Of a DNA stretch of 5,857 nucleotides, positions 1 to 5,857 are shown piece after piece. The notes under the pieces are model-generated. The model was not told the DNA's origin and ran no database searches. It saw only the letters and a list, made by a program, of their open reading frames with translations. The first letter of the stretch is position 1, and each line of letters begins with the position of its first letter. The translations under genes were made by a program, and so were the position numbers. The DNA comes from Desulfotomaculum sp. (GTDB lineage Bacteria > Bacillota > Desulfotomaculia > Desulfotomaculales > Nap2-2B): NCBI GenBank assembly GCA_003445555.1, contig DMDI01000060.1, positions 6,802 to 12,658 of the forward strand, written 5' to 3'.

Positions 1-405
1 GCGCCCCGGGGGGGTGGTGGCGGTTTTCCCGGCCCGGTGCCGGCGGGAAAAAGTTTTTCATCTGGTTTTGGTAACCGCCTGCATCCTATTTTAAACTATA
101 CCCGTTTTCACAGCGGGATTGATATTCCTGCTTCTTCAGGCTCCTCTGTGGTGGCAACTCAGGACGGTACGGTAATTCACGTTGGTTTTATGAGTGGTTA
201 CGGCAATATTATTATGCTTGATCACGGGAGAGGTATTACTACCCTCTACGCTCATCTATCCGCCCAGCTTGTTTCCCGGGGACAAGAGGTAACTAAAGGT
301 CAGTCAATAGGTAGAGTTGGCAGTACGGGCATGTCTACCGGACCACACTTGCATTTTGAAGTTAGGGTAAACGGTTCACCGGTTAATCCTACCGGTTATT
401 TATAA
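1..405 (+). CDS. M23 family metallopeptidase (LytM-type murein endopeptidase), 3' part only
   Basis: This is the C-terminal catalytic domain of a zinc peptidase that cuts peptide cross-bridges in peptidoglycan outside the cell. The frame is open to the window edge, so the true start, signal peptide and any coiled-coil or LysM part lie upstream; the GTG at 37 is unlikely to be the real start. Numbering from that GTG, the LytM motif is H25-S-G-I-D29 (two zinc ligands). YAHLS supplies the likely catalytic H73, and H104-L-H106-F-E supplies a catalytic His and the third zinc ligand. Before it, [11 protein letters not shown] is the usual entry to the M23 fold, and a Gly-rich linker (GGGGGF, upstream of the GTG) precedes it, as is common in EnvC/LytM-like proteins. 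All catalytic residues are present. It ends in TAA at 403-405, inside the last codons of the convergent transketolase gene. Family assignment is firm; full architecture is unknown. Confidence 0.93.
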   Translation, partial: APRGGGGGFPGPVPAGKSFSSGFGNRLHPILNYTRFHSGIDIPASSGSSVVATQDGTVIHVGFMSGYGNIIMLDHGRGITTLYAHLSAQLVSRGQEVTKGQSIGRVGSTGMSTGPHLHFEVRVNGSPVNPTGYL

Positions 406-1358
406 GCAATTTGTAATTTTTTATCAATTAATTTTTCTACGGCCGCAATTAAATTTTGCGGGGTAAGCCCATATTTTACTAATAGCTCTTCCGCCTTTCC
501 CGACTCGCCAAATACATCGGGCAGGCCCACCCTTTTTACCGGTACAGGACAATATTCACCGGTTACTTCGGCTACGGCACTGCCTAAACCGCCAATAAGG
601 CTATGTTCTTCAGCCGTAACCAAGAAACCTGTTTCTTCGGCTGCTTTAACAATTGCCGCCACATCTAAGGGTTTTAAGGTGTGGATATTTAAAACCCGCA
701 CTTGTTTTCCTTCCCGGGCTAATTCTTCGGCGGCAATTAAGGCCTGGTGGACCATGATGCCGGTAGCGATAATGGTTGCGTCGTAGCCTTGGCGCAGAAT
801 TACGGCTTTGCCGGGCTGAAAAACAGCGCCCTCTTGCCGGGGCAAAATAGGAACACCTAATCTTCCTAAGCGGATATACACCGGACCATTAATCTCCACT
901 GCTGCCTGTACGGCATCCCACGTCTCTGGAGCATCGGCCGGAATAAAAATAGTCATGTTAGGTACGACCCGCATTAAAGCTAAATCTTCCACTGACTGGT
1001 GGGAGGCCCCGTCCTCGCCGACCGTTATCCCGGCGTGACTGGCTCCTATTTTTACGTTTAAACGGGGGTAAGCCACACTGTTTCGTACCTGGTCAAAAGC
1101 CCGCCCCGTCGCGAAAACGGCAAAAGTACTGCAAAAAGGAATTTTTCCTGCTGCCGCAAAACCCGCGGCTGTTCCGATCATGTTTTGTTCCGCCACCCCA
1201 AAATCAAAAAAACGGTCCGGATAATGTTTTTTAAAATCTATTGTTTTGGTAGATTTAGCTAAATCAGCATCCAAAACAACTATATTAGGATTTTTTTCTC
1301 CTAAAGCTACCAGAGCCTGCCCGTAAGCTTCCCTGGTAGCTATCTTTTTATCATTCAT
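396..1358 (-). CDS. Transketolase, C-terminal subunit (split transketolase)
   Basis: This 320-residue protein matches the C-terminal half of a two-subunit transketolase, which moves two-carbon ketol units between sugar phosphates in the non-oxidative pentose phosphate pathway. The pyrimidine-binding domain covers about residues 5-170 and the transketolase C-terminal domain about 185-310. GVAEQNM (54-60) carries E57, the conserved glutamate that activates the thiamine diphosphate pyrimidine. GEDGASHQ (114-121) is the expected sugar/cofactor loop. The diphosphate-binding GDG...N motif belongs to the N-terminal subunit, which would normally be the adjacent upstream gene but is absent from this window; the upstream neighbour is a DUF4125 gene 45 bp away. 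The ATG start is supported by AGGAGG at 1365-1370, six bases upstream. The stop overlaps the end of the convergent M23 gene by 10 bp. An acetoin- or pyruvate-dehydrogenase E1-beta or DXP-synthase half is less likely by motif and length. Confidence 0.93.
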   Translation of the reverse strand: MNDKKIATREAYGQALVALGEKNPNIVVLDADLAKSTKTIDFKKHYPDRFFDFGVAEQNMIGTAAGFAAAGKIPFCSTFAVFATGRAFDQVRNSVAYPRLNVKIGASHAGITVGEDGASHQSVEDLALMRVVPNMTIFIPADAPETWDAVQAAVEINGPVYIRLGRLGVPILPRQEGAVFQPGKAVILRQGYDATIIATGIMVHQALIAAEELAREGKQVRVLNIHTLKPLDVAAIVKAAEETGFLVTAEEHSLIGGLGSAVAEVTGEYCPVPVKRVGLPDVFGESGKAEELLVKYGLTPQNLIAAVEKLIDKKLQIAYK

Positions 1359-1364
1359 AACCTG

Positions 1365-1379
1365 CCTCCTGATCAGAAG
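1365..1379 (-). promoter_or_regulatory. Ribosome binding site of the transketolase gene with possible weak occluding hairpin
   Basis: AGGAGG at 1365-1370 on the - strand lies six bases before the ATG and is a near-perfect Shine-Dalgarno site. CUUCU (1379-1375) could pair with AGGAG (1370-1366) around a GAUC loop, including one G.U pair, which would cover the site. With only five pairs the stem is weak, so regulation is speculative. The ribosome site itself is clear. Confidence 0.5.
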
Positions 1380-1403
1380 TTCTTGCGCTAAAAAATTATC
1401 CCC

Positions 1404-1967
1404 TTAGTCTTTTTCTTCCGCAAAATTGTTATCGAACTCTTCTAACATACGGGAAAAAATTGTTTCAATTCTATTTATGTTTTTTTGCTTGGCGTCTAAA
1501 ATATCTTGATAATACAATTCAAGCGTTTTCTTTGAGTAAGTAGCCAATTCGCCCCGGGAATAGGTCTCCGAAGATACTGCCCCCGGGGTATCCTGCCGGC
1601 TGTAAATAGGCCGGGCCGGCATATATTGAGGAGATTTTGCGGCCAAGTCTTCCAGCCACTTGCACTCAATGGCTACAATTTTGTCTATTAATGAGAGAAC
1701 CTCTGAATCAGGAGGGGGAATTAAACCTTCCATCCGGGCGTATTTCTCCGTCATTAAGTTTCGCTTTACTTTTTTTGCCCCTTGCAGGTCATTTAAATAG
1801 CTTTCCAAAGTAGCTTCAGACCAACACATAAAATTGCTTGACCTGATAATTTCAAAAGTTTTTGGTTCTTCCTGGCACGAAGCCTTTCCTCCCCTATTTT
1901 TCACCTTTGAGAACATTTCCCACTCAATTTCTATAATTTTCGTGATTAAGTCTTCCTTCTTACTCAC
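1404..1967 (-). CDS. DUF4125 family protein of unknown function, internally duplicated
   Basis: This 187-residue soluble protein has no signal peptide or membrane segment. I recognise the DUF4125 pattern: an EWEMF stretch (15-19), then NRGGKASCQ (24-32), TFEIIR (37-42) and EKYARM (74-79). No function is known for the family. The two halves resemble each other. LITKIIEIE (7-15) matches LIDKIVAIE (93-101), and residues 49-79 align without gaps to 144-174. Both copies contain a TLE motif, a Tyr-x2-Asp-x3-Ala-Lys motif and a closing Arg-Met. The protein is mostly predicted helical and rich in Lys and Glu. The first half carries C31 and C48, which the second lacks; C102 is in the second. The start is GTG, six bases after GGAGGAG (1974-1980), whose upstream bases touch the rtcB stop. 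The 16-bp gap to rtcB suggests co-transcription and coupled translation. Family call is from memory of the motif, not a search. Confidence 0.8.
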   Translation of the reverse strand: MSKKEDLITKIIEIEWEMFSKVKNRGGKASCQEEPKTFEIIRSSNFMCWSEATLESYLNDLQGAKKVKRNLMTEKYARMEGLIPPPDSEVLSLIDKIVAIECKWLEDLAAKSPQYMPARPIYSRQDTPGAVSSETYSRGELATYSKKTLELYYQDILDAKQKNINRIETIFSRMLEEFDNNFAEEKD

Positions 1968-1983
1968 TTTTTTCTCCTCCTTT

Positions 1984-3405
1984 TTAATCTTTACCCTTAA
2001 TTACGGCTAACGGGTGCATCCGGGCAACTTTTTGGGTAAAACCAAGGGTAACTAGCGTGTTTATTACTTCGTCAATATTTTTATAGGCCGGGGGTGCTTC
2101 ATCAATTAACTCCCGGTAATTACGGGCGTTGTACAACACCTCGCCCATACTTCCGTTAAATTCTTCTCTGGTGATTACTTTGGCCGCGGCGTTTCGGGAA
2201 AGGACCCTTCCTGCCCCGTGGTTTACCGAAAAGAAGGTTTCTTTAGCCAGCGGGGTACCCACCAATACGTATGAAGCCGTACCCATGCTGCCCGGAATTA
2301 AGACCGGATGACCGGTGTTTAAATAAACAGGCGGATTATCCGGGTGCCCGGCGGGCAAAGCGCGGGTAGCTCCTTTACGGTGGATTAATACCCGGGCTTT
2401 ATTATGCTTTTCCCATTTGGCAATGTTATGGGCCACGTCGTATACTATTTTCATTCCCAGCTTTAGTGGTGTTTCACCCAAAACACCGGCAAAAGCCTTC
2501 ATCACGTCATGCATAATAATTTGCCGGTTGGAAAAGGCAAAATTTACGGCGCAGGCCATGGCAGCATAGTAATTTTTTCCTTCCGGAGAATTAATGGGGG
2601 CGCAAGCCAAACCTTTACTGGGTAAGTTTAGTTTATATTTTTCGGCTACCGTAAGTAAGCTTCTGGAGTAATCCGTGCAAATCTGGTGGCCGAAACCGCG
2701 GCTGCCGGTATGGATCATTACGGTAAGCTGGCCGGGAAAAAGTCCAAAGGCTTTGGCCAGCGACCGGTCGAATATTTCTACCACCTCCTGAAGCTCAATA
2801 AAATGATTGCCGCCCCCCAACGTTCCTAACTGCACCGAACCTCGCTCATATGCTTTACTGCTTAACGCGCCTAAGTCAGCGCCTTTTAAGCAACCTCTTT
2901 CTTCTATATGTTCTAAATCTTGCTCGTGACCAAAACCCTGAGCAATTACCCCTTTTGCCCCGGTATAAACCACCTCTTCAAAAATGGCCCGGGTAATTCC
3001 GTGGTGACGGCCTTTACGGCCGATACCGGTAGGGATATATTCTTCAATTTTTTGCATTAACTCCCTTAAAATAGGCTTATTAAAATCACGGGCCTGTAAG
3101 CCGGTCCTTACTAAACGAACGCCGCAATTAATATCCATGCCCACGGCCCCGGCCGAAATTATTCCCTCCTCGCCTACGGCCATCACTCCGCCTATGGGCA
3201 GGCCAAAACCTTCGTGAATATCCGGCATACCCACCACCGGACTTATTACGCCAGGCAACTGGGCCGCGTGAGCCAACTGTTCCAGAGATTTATCCTCATA
3301 CAGGTAAGAAACCAGCGCCGGACTCACAAATACAACCACTTCCACCCGCCTCCCTTCTGCCCGGGCCAAGCGGTAGCGGTTAACACCCTCCGAAATTAAC
3401 TTCAC
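1984..3405 (-). CDS. rtcB: RtcB family RNA ligase (GTP-dependent RNA-splicing/repair ligase)
   Basis: RtcB joins RNA 2',3'-cyclic-phosphate or 3'-phosphate ends to 5'-hydroxyl ends using GTP and Mn2+, through a histidine-guanylate intermediate. At 473 residues it matches the long bacterial/archaeal form. The metal and active-site set is complete: D91 and C94 in MDINCGVR, N200 and H201 in GGGNHF, H232 in HTGSRGFG, H326 in YDVAHN, and H396, the expected guanylated histidine, in VNHGAGR. MPDIHEGFGLPIGG (60-73) is another family signature. The spacing agrees with the Pyrococcus enzyme (D95, C98, H203, H234, H329, H404). The start is GTG with GAGG four bases upstream. A near-copy of this start region lies 64 bp upstream. 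The activator archease, often encoded beside rtcB, is not in this window. The gene lies between a slipin gene and a DUF4125 gene in the same direction, so a role in RNA repair or tRNA processing is inferred from the family alone. Confidence 0.96.
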   Translation of the reverse strand: MKLISEGVNRYRLARAEGRRVEVVVFVSPALVSYLYEDKSLEQLAHAAQLPGVISPVVGMPDIHEGFGLPIGGVMAVGEEGIISAGAVGMDINCGVRLVRTGLQARDFNKPILRELMQKIEEYIPTGIGRKGRHHGITRAIFEEVVYTGAKGVIAQGFGHEQDLEHIEERGCLKGADLGALSSKAYERGSVQLGTLGGGNHFIELQEVVEIFDRSLAKAFGLFPGQLTVMIHTGSRGFGHQICTDYSRSLLTVAEKYKLNLPSKGLACAPINSPEGKNYYAAMACAVNFAFSNRQIIMHDVMKAFAGVLGETPLKLGMKIVYDVAHNIAKWEKHNKARVLIHRKGATRALPAGHPDNPPVYLNTGHPVLIPGSMGTASYVLVGTPLAKETFFSVNHGAGRVLSRNAAAKVITREEFNGSMGEVLYNARNYRELIDEAPPAYKNIDEVINTLVTLGFTQKVARMHPLAVIKGKD

Positions 3406-3417
3406 TATTCCTCAACC
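3392..3417 (-). repeat. Direct repeat copy B: rtcB ribosome site and first five codons
   Basis: This 26-bp block covers the rtcB ribosome site, the GTG start and codons for K-L-I-S. It matches the block at 3456-3481 in 23 of 26 positions, with all three differences in or just before the start codon region. The copies are 64 bp apart, so this looks like a diverged tandem duplication. Confidence 0.85.
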
Positions 3418-3421
3418 AATC

Positions 3422-3469
3422 CTAGCCGTCAAGCCGGAACCTGATAAACACTTGGGAAATTAACTTCAT
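3422..3469 (-). other. 15-codon mini-ORF (MKLISQVFIRFRLDG) ahead of rtcB: duplicated rtcB start or leader peptide
   Basis: In the 75-bp gap between slipin and rtcB, an ATG at 3469 opens a short frame ending in TAG at 3422-3424. Its product resembles the RtcB N-terminus (MKLISEGVNRYRLAR): MKLIS is identical and Arg-aromatic-Arg-Leu follows at the same positions, 10-13. AAGGA just before the ATG could serve as a ribosome site. Its stop lies 16 bases before the rtcB GTG, close enough for coupled translation. It is either an abortive relic of a tandem duplication or an upstream ORF that tunes rtcB translation. The sequence cannot tell which. Confidence 0.55.
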
Positions 3470-3481
3470 TATCCTTCAACC
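3456..3481 (-). repeat. Direct repeat copy A: start region of the mini-ORF upstream of rtcB
   Basis: This is the upstream partner of the block at 3392-3417 (23 of 26 bases identical). It begins at the last base of the slipin stop codon and contains an ATG where rtcB itself has GTG. Similarity beyond the 26-bp core fades to partial matches over about 38 more bases, so the original unit may have been the whole 64-bp period. Confidence 0.85.
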
Positions 3482-4251
3482 TACTTTTGTGCTTCGCCTT
3501 CTTGTTCTTGAAAAAATTTCAGGAACGGTTTAATTATATCTAAAGGTAAAGGAAAAACAACCGTACTGGCCTTATCGGTAGTAATTTCTCTTATGGTTTG
3601 CAGGTAGCGAAGCTGTAAAGCGGCTGGAATTTGAGCAATTATTTTTGCCGCTTCGACCAGTTTTTCGGCCGCCTGGTATTCGCCGTCGGCGTGGATTATT
3701 TTTGCCCGCTTTTCCCTTTCTGCTTCGGCCTGCGCGGCCATGGCCCGCTGCATGGTAGGCGGTAGTTCTAAGTCCCGGATTTCAACCAGACTGACTTTAA
3801 TTCCCCATGATTCTGTACCCTCGTCAATGGTTTTTTGCAGGCGTTGGTTAATTTCCTCCCTTTTTCCCAGGATTTCGTCTAATTGCGACTGTCCCATAAT
3901 ACTGCGCAGGGTGGTTTGGGATAACTGCGAAGTAGCGCGAATAAAATCAAGCACGTTAATTACGGAATGAACCGGGTCTACCACCTGAAAATAAACAATG
4001 GCGTTTACTTTAATGGTAACGTTATCGTTGGTAATAGTTTCTTGAGCGGGAACGTCCATAGTAATTAACCTTAAGTCAGCCTTTTGCATACGCTCAATGA
4101 AGGGGATTAAAAGTATTAAGCCCGGTCCCCGCGCCCCTACGCAACGACCCAGCCGAAAGATTACCCCCCGTTCATATTCCTGGACAATACGAATGGAAGC
4201 AAACAGGATCATTAAAACAATAATCACAATAATAGTAATTAAAATACTCAT
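3481..4251 (-). CDS. Slipin/stomatin-like SPFH (band 7) membrane protein
   Basis: This is a 256-residue member of the stomatin/prohibitin/flotillin superfamily, which forms oligomers that organise membrane patches; prokaryotic slipins are typically encoded next to NfeD. Residues 1-20 form one hydrophobic membrane segment. [16 protein letters not shown] (21-36) is the classic SPFH opening, followed by GPGL and IPFIERM. The band 7 domain runs to about 165. A charged Ala/Glu/Lys-rich coiled-coil stretch follows (about 168-205). The tail contains a hydrophobic segment (STVVFPLPL, 229-237), matching the type of site that the Pyrococcus NfeD protease cuts in its stomatin partner. I place the start at the ATG ending at 4251, with AGGAGG nine bases upstream and the membrane segment directly after. 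A longer frame from TTG at 4338 would add 29 basic residues, but lacks a ribosome site. It lies 131 bp after nfeD. Confidence 0.93.
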   Translation of the reverse strand: MSILITIIVIIVLMILFASIRIVQEYERGVIFRLGRCVGARGPGLILLIPFIERMQKADLRLITMDVPAQETITNDNVTIKVNAIVYFQVVDPVHSVINVLDFIRATSQLSQTTLRSIMGQSQLDEILGKREEINQRLQKTIDEGTESWGIKVSLVEIRDLELPPTMQRAMAAQAEAEREKRAKIIHADGEYQAAEKLVEAAKIIAQIPAALQLRYLQTIREITTDKASTVVFPLPLDIIKPFLKFFQEQEGEAQK

Positions 4252-4260
4252 TCTTCTAAA

Positions 4261-4266
4261 CCTCCT
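4261..4266 (-). promoter_or_regulatory. Slipin ribosome binding site (decides start at 4251)
   Basis: AGGAGG on the - strand, within UAGGAGGU, lies nine bases before the ATG at 4251. It would fall inside the coding region if translation began at the upstream TTG (4338), so it supports the shorter protein. Confidence 0.85.
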
Positions 4267-4276
4267 AAAATTTGTT

Positions 4277-4305
4277 GTAGGGACGTTAGATTTAACGCCC
4301 CCCAC
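4277..4305 (-). repeat. Compact palindrome/RNA hairpin in the nfeD-slipin gap
   Basis: On the - strand the arms GUGGGGGGCGUUA and UAACGUCCCUAC flank an AAUC loop. They pair almost fully, with two G.U pairs and one bulged G. On the + strand the same positions give A.C mismatches, so the fold fits RNA from the operon transcript. It ends ten bases before the slipin ribosome site and has no U-run directly after it, so it is not a normal terminator. It may be a processing or stability element, or one copy of a small dispersed palindromic repeat. The rest of the 131-bp gap shows nothing convincing. Confidence 0.7.
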
Positions 4306-4382
4306 GTATTTAGTTTTCACTTTTTTTAGGGTAAACAATTTTAATTGCTCGTCTACTAATTTGAATGGCTAATTAGCGCTGG

Positions 4383-5693
4383 TTATTTTTTCTTGACCCG
4401 CAGTTTTAAGCCCTCCATGCCGGTAATGATTACTTCTTCCCCCTCATCACACCACCCCTCCTCGGCTATGGCCTGCCAGAGTCCGCCGGCGTAAAGGACA
4501 GTTCCTTTGGGGTTAAGAGGTGTACGCGTGACCGCCACCTGGCCTACGACTCCTTCCTGTCCTGTTGTTATCCGACGTTTTTGACCCCGTATAATGGCCA
4601 TAACCAGCAAAAATAAAAGACCGGCGAATAATACGGTAATGGTAAAAATAAGCCAGGGGCTAACCCTTAAACCCGGTTCACTTCCTGAAAAAAGAAGCAA
4701 AGAACCTAGCACGAAAGCCACCAACCCTCCTGTTCCCAATAAGCCATGGCTGACAAAAAAAGCTTCGGCAATAAAAAGACCAAAGGCCAATACCAAAAGC
4801 AAGAGCCCAACCCAATACGCTTCAAGAGTTCCCAAACCATAAAGCCCCAGTAAAAGACTCAAACCCCCAATTATACCGGGAAAAACAGCTCCTGGATGAT
4901 ATATTTCTACCATCAGACCAAGCATCCCTAAAGTAAATAACAAATAAGCTATTTCCGGGTTGCTAAAAGTCAAAAGAGATTTTTCCCGCCAGTTCAGATC
5001 TATTGGGTGCAGGGAAATATTTTTTGTTTTCACGGTTACCGGCTGGTTGTTTTTCAGCGTAAAGCTTTTTCCATTTAACTTGGCCATTAATTCTTCCAGG
5101 TTCCGGGCCCGGGCATCAATTAAATTTTTTTCTAGCGCCTCTTTATCGGAATACGATTTACTTTTTTTTACGGTGAGTTCGGCCGCCTGGACGTTTCTCC
5201 CCCGCATTTGGGCCAGTGAGCGAATCCAGGCGGCTGCATCTTCGGTGATTTTTTCGCCGGGAATCTTTGCTTCTTCTTGCTGACCAACGGATACGGGGTG
5301 AGCGGCTCCAATCCTGCTTCCCGGAGACATAACGGCGTAATGAGAGGCTACGGTGATGAAAGTGCCTGCCGAAGCAGCCCAGCCTCCCTGAGGAAATACA
5401 TAAATTACCACCGGGACTTGAGCACTTAAAATCCGGCTGACAATTTGCTGGGTTGATTGGTAAAGACCGCCGGGAGTATTAAGTTTAATGAGGCAAAAAG
5501 AAGCGCGGTTCTCTTCGGCATAACTAATTCCCCGGTCAAGGTAACTGGCTACCACCGGGACAATTGGTCCATCTACCGTAAGAACTACCACTTCATTTTT
5601 TGGGGTTTCTGCCGACCCCAAATTAACCGGCCACAAAAAAATTAGCAGCAAAATAAAAAGAAAAAAGATTGATTTGCTTTTATTTATTCTCAT
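4383..5693 (-). CDS. nfeD: NfeD family membrane-bound ClpP-class serine protease (long form)
   Basis: This 436-residue protein combines three modules. A signal peptide or anchor (about 7-28) ends at GSA. A ClpP-like protease domain follows (about 34-205). Then come about five membrane segments (roughly 248-268, 270-290, 293-315, 317-337, 346-369) and a C-terminal OB-like NfeD domain (375-436). The catalytic Ser-Lys dyad is visible as S108 in WAASAG and K148 in GEKITEDAA, matching S97 and K138 of the Pyrococcus protein PH1510; NTPGG (72-76) is the expected oxyanion-side motif. The Pyrococcus homologue cuts the hydrophobic tail of its stomatin partner, and here the next gene encodes such a slipin. 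Together they probably act in membrane quality control. The ATG start has AAGG six bases upstream and an extended -10 promoter about 55 bp further up. It is full length with no sign of decay. Confidence 0.95.
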   Translation of the reverse strand: MRINKSKSIFFLFILLLIFLWPVNLGSAETPKNEVVVLTVDGPIVPVVASYLDRGISYAEENRASFCLIKLNTPGGLYQSTQQIVSRILSAQVPVVIYVFPQGGWAASAGTFITVASHYAVMSPGSRIGAAHPVSVGQQEEAKIPGEKITEDAAAWIRSLAQMRGRNVQAAELTVKKSKSYSDKEALEKNLIDARARNLEELMAKLNGKSFTLKNNQPVTVKTKNISLHPIDLNWREKSLLTFSNPEIAYLLFTLGMLGLMVEIYHPGAVFPGIIGGLSLLLGLYGLGTLEAYWVGLLLLVLAFGLFIAEAFFVSHGLLGTGGLVAFVLGSLLLFSGSEPGLRVSPWLIFTITVLFAGLLFLLVMAIIRGQKRRITTGQEGVVGQVAVTRTPLNPKGTVLYAGGLWQAIAEEGWCDEGEEVIITGMEGLKLRVKKK

Positions 5694-5748
5694 TTTGTTC
5701 CTTAATCAAAGATTTCAGGCTTAAAAACATTTTTTTAATCTTTTTGCT

Positions 5749-5757
5749 ATTATACCA
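5749..5757 (-). promoter_or_regulatory. Extended -10 promoter for the nfeD-slipin-rtcB operon
   Basis: The - strand reads TGGTATAAT, a consensus TATAAT with the TGn extension, about 55 bp before the nfeD ATG. No good -35 box sits 16-18 bp upstream (CAAATA at 17), which is tolerated by extended -10 promoters. Transcription would begin near 5742 and give a roughly 48-base leader. It is the best sigma-A-type promoter in the window, and nothing comparable precedes the downstream genes. Confidence 0.7.
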
Positions 5758-5779
5758 TACTTATTTCATTTTATTTGAC

Positions 5780-5813
5780 CTTGGACAAAAAAATTATGTT
5801 GGATTTTGTCAAG
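5780..5813. repeat. Imperfect inverted repeat upstream of the nfeD promoter (possible operator)
   Basis: CTTGGACAAAA (5780-5790) faces TTTTGTCAAG (5804-5813) across 13 bases. The arms are complementary apart from one extra G. It lies just upstream of the extended -10 promoter, where an activator or repressor could bind. The right arm also holds TTGACA on the - strand, but no -10 box follows at the right distance. The remaining bases to the window edge (5814-5857) show no gene or clear signal. Confidence 0.35.
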
Positions 5814-5857
5814 TAAATCTGAAGTTTTCAAATCCGACCCGACTTTTACAGTTTAAA

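Noticed and set aside
1..36. G-rich run at the window edge as a structural element such as a G-quadruplex
   Set aside because: It reads as a Gly-rich linker in frame with the M23 domain, and edge sequence may be less reliable, so no separate function is supported.
378..396. ACCGGT stem at the M23/transketolase junction as a terminator
   Set aside because: Only six pairs, and no real U-run on either strand; not strong enough to list as a feature.
1395..1423. Possible internal promoter before the transketolase gene (TTGCGG, 17 bases, GATAAT)
   Set aside because: The -35 box matches consensus at only three positions and lies inside the DUF4125 coding end; such matches are expected by chance in AT-rich DNA.
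2129..3399. Short + strand open frames opposite rtcB
   Set aside because: They lie wholly antisense to a well-supported gene, lack ribosome sites and resemble no known protein; likewise the + strand frames opposite the slipin and nfeD genes.
4252..4338. N-terminal extension of the slipin frame from a TTG at 4338
   Set aside because: It has a weak start codon and no ribosome site, would add a basic non-family segment ahead of the membrane anchor, and would bury the AGGAGG and the hairpin inside coding sequence.
5807..5812. Perfect TTGACA on the - strand as a -35 box
   Set aside because: No acceptable -10 hexamer lies 15-18 bases downstream (TTTGTC at 17), and it is too far from the TATAAT at 5749-5754.

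Overview
The window looks like chromosomal DNA from an anaerobic, possibly thermophilic, Firmicute of the Clostridia (Peptococcaceae or Carboxydothermus-like). This assignment is tentative. It rests on strong AGGAGG-type ribosome sites, frequent GTG starts, a split transketolase, a DUF4125 protein, and a long-form NfeD paired with a slipin. No rRNA, tRNA, CRISPR array, transposase or phage gene is visible.

Layout. The left edge (1-405, + strand) holds the 3' end of a secreted M23 (LytM-type) cell-wall endopeptidase whose 5' part lies outside the window. Everything else is on the - strand and reads right to left as a probable five-gene operon. It starts at an extended -10 promoter near 5749-5757 and continues with nfeD (4383-5693), a slipin/stomatin-like SPFH protein (3481-4251), the RNA ligase rtcB (1984-3405), a DUF4125 protein (1404-1967), and a transketolase C-terminal subunit (396-1358). 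The last gene meets the M23 gene tail to tail, and the two reading frames overlap by 10 bp.

How the genes fit together. NfeD and slipin form a well-known membrane pair, a ClpP-class serine protease with its SPFH partner. RtcB joins 2',3'-cyclic-phosphate (or 3'-phosphate) and 5'-OH RNA ends. The DUF4125 protein has no known role; its two halves look like a diverged internal duplication. The transketolase half lacks its thiamine-diphosphate-binding N-terminal partner anywhere in this window. I see no single pathway uniting these genes, and the grouping may only reflect co-transcription.

The most unusual points lie between the genes. The 75-bp gap before rtcB carries a second copy of the rtcB start region (23 of 26 bases identical, 64 bp upstream). 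It creates a 15-codon mini-ORF, MKLISQVFIRFRLDG, with its own ribosome site. The nfeD-slipin gap (131 bp) holds a compact palindrome that folds best as - strand RNA, just upstream of the slipin ribosome site. The slipin start is placed at 4251 rather than at an upstream TTG.
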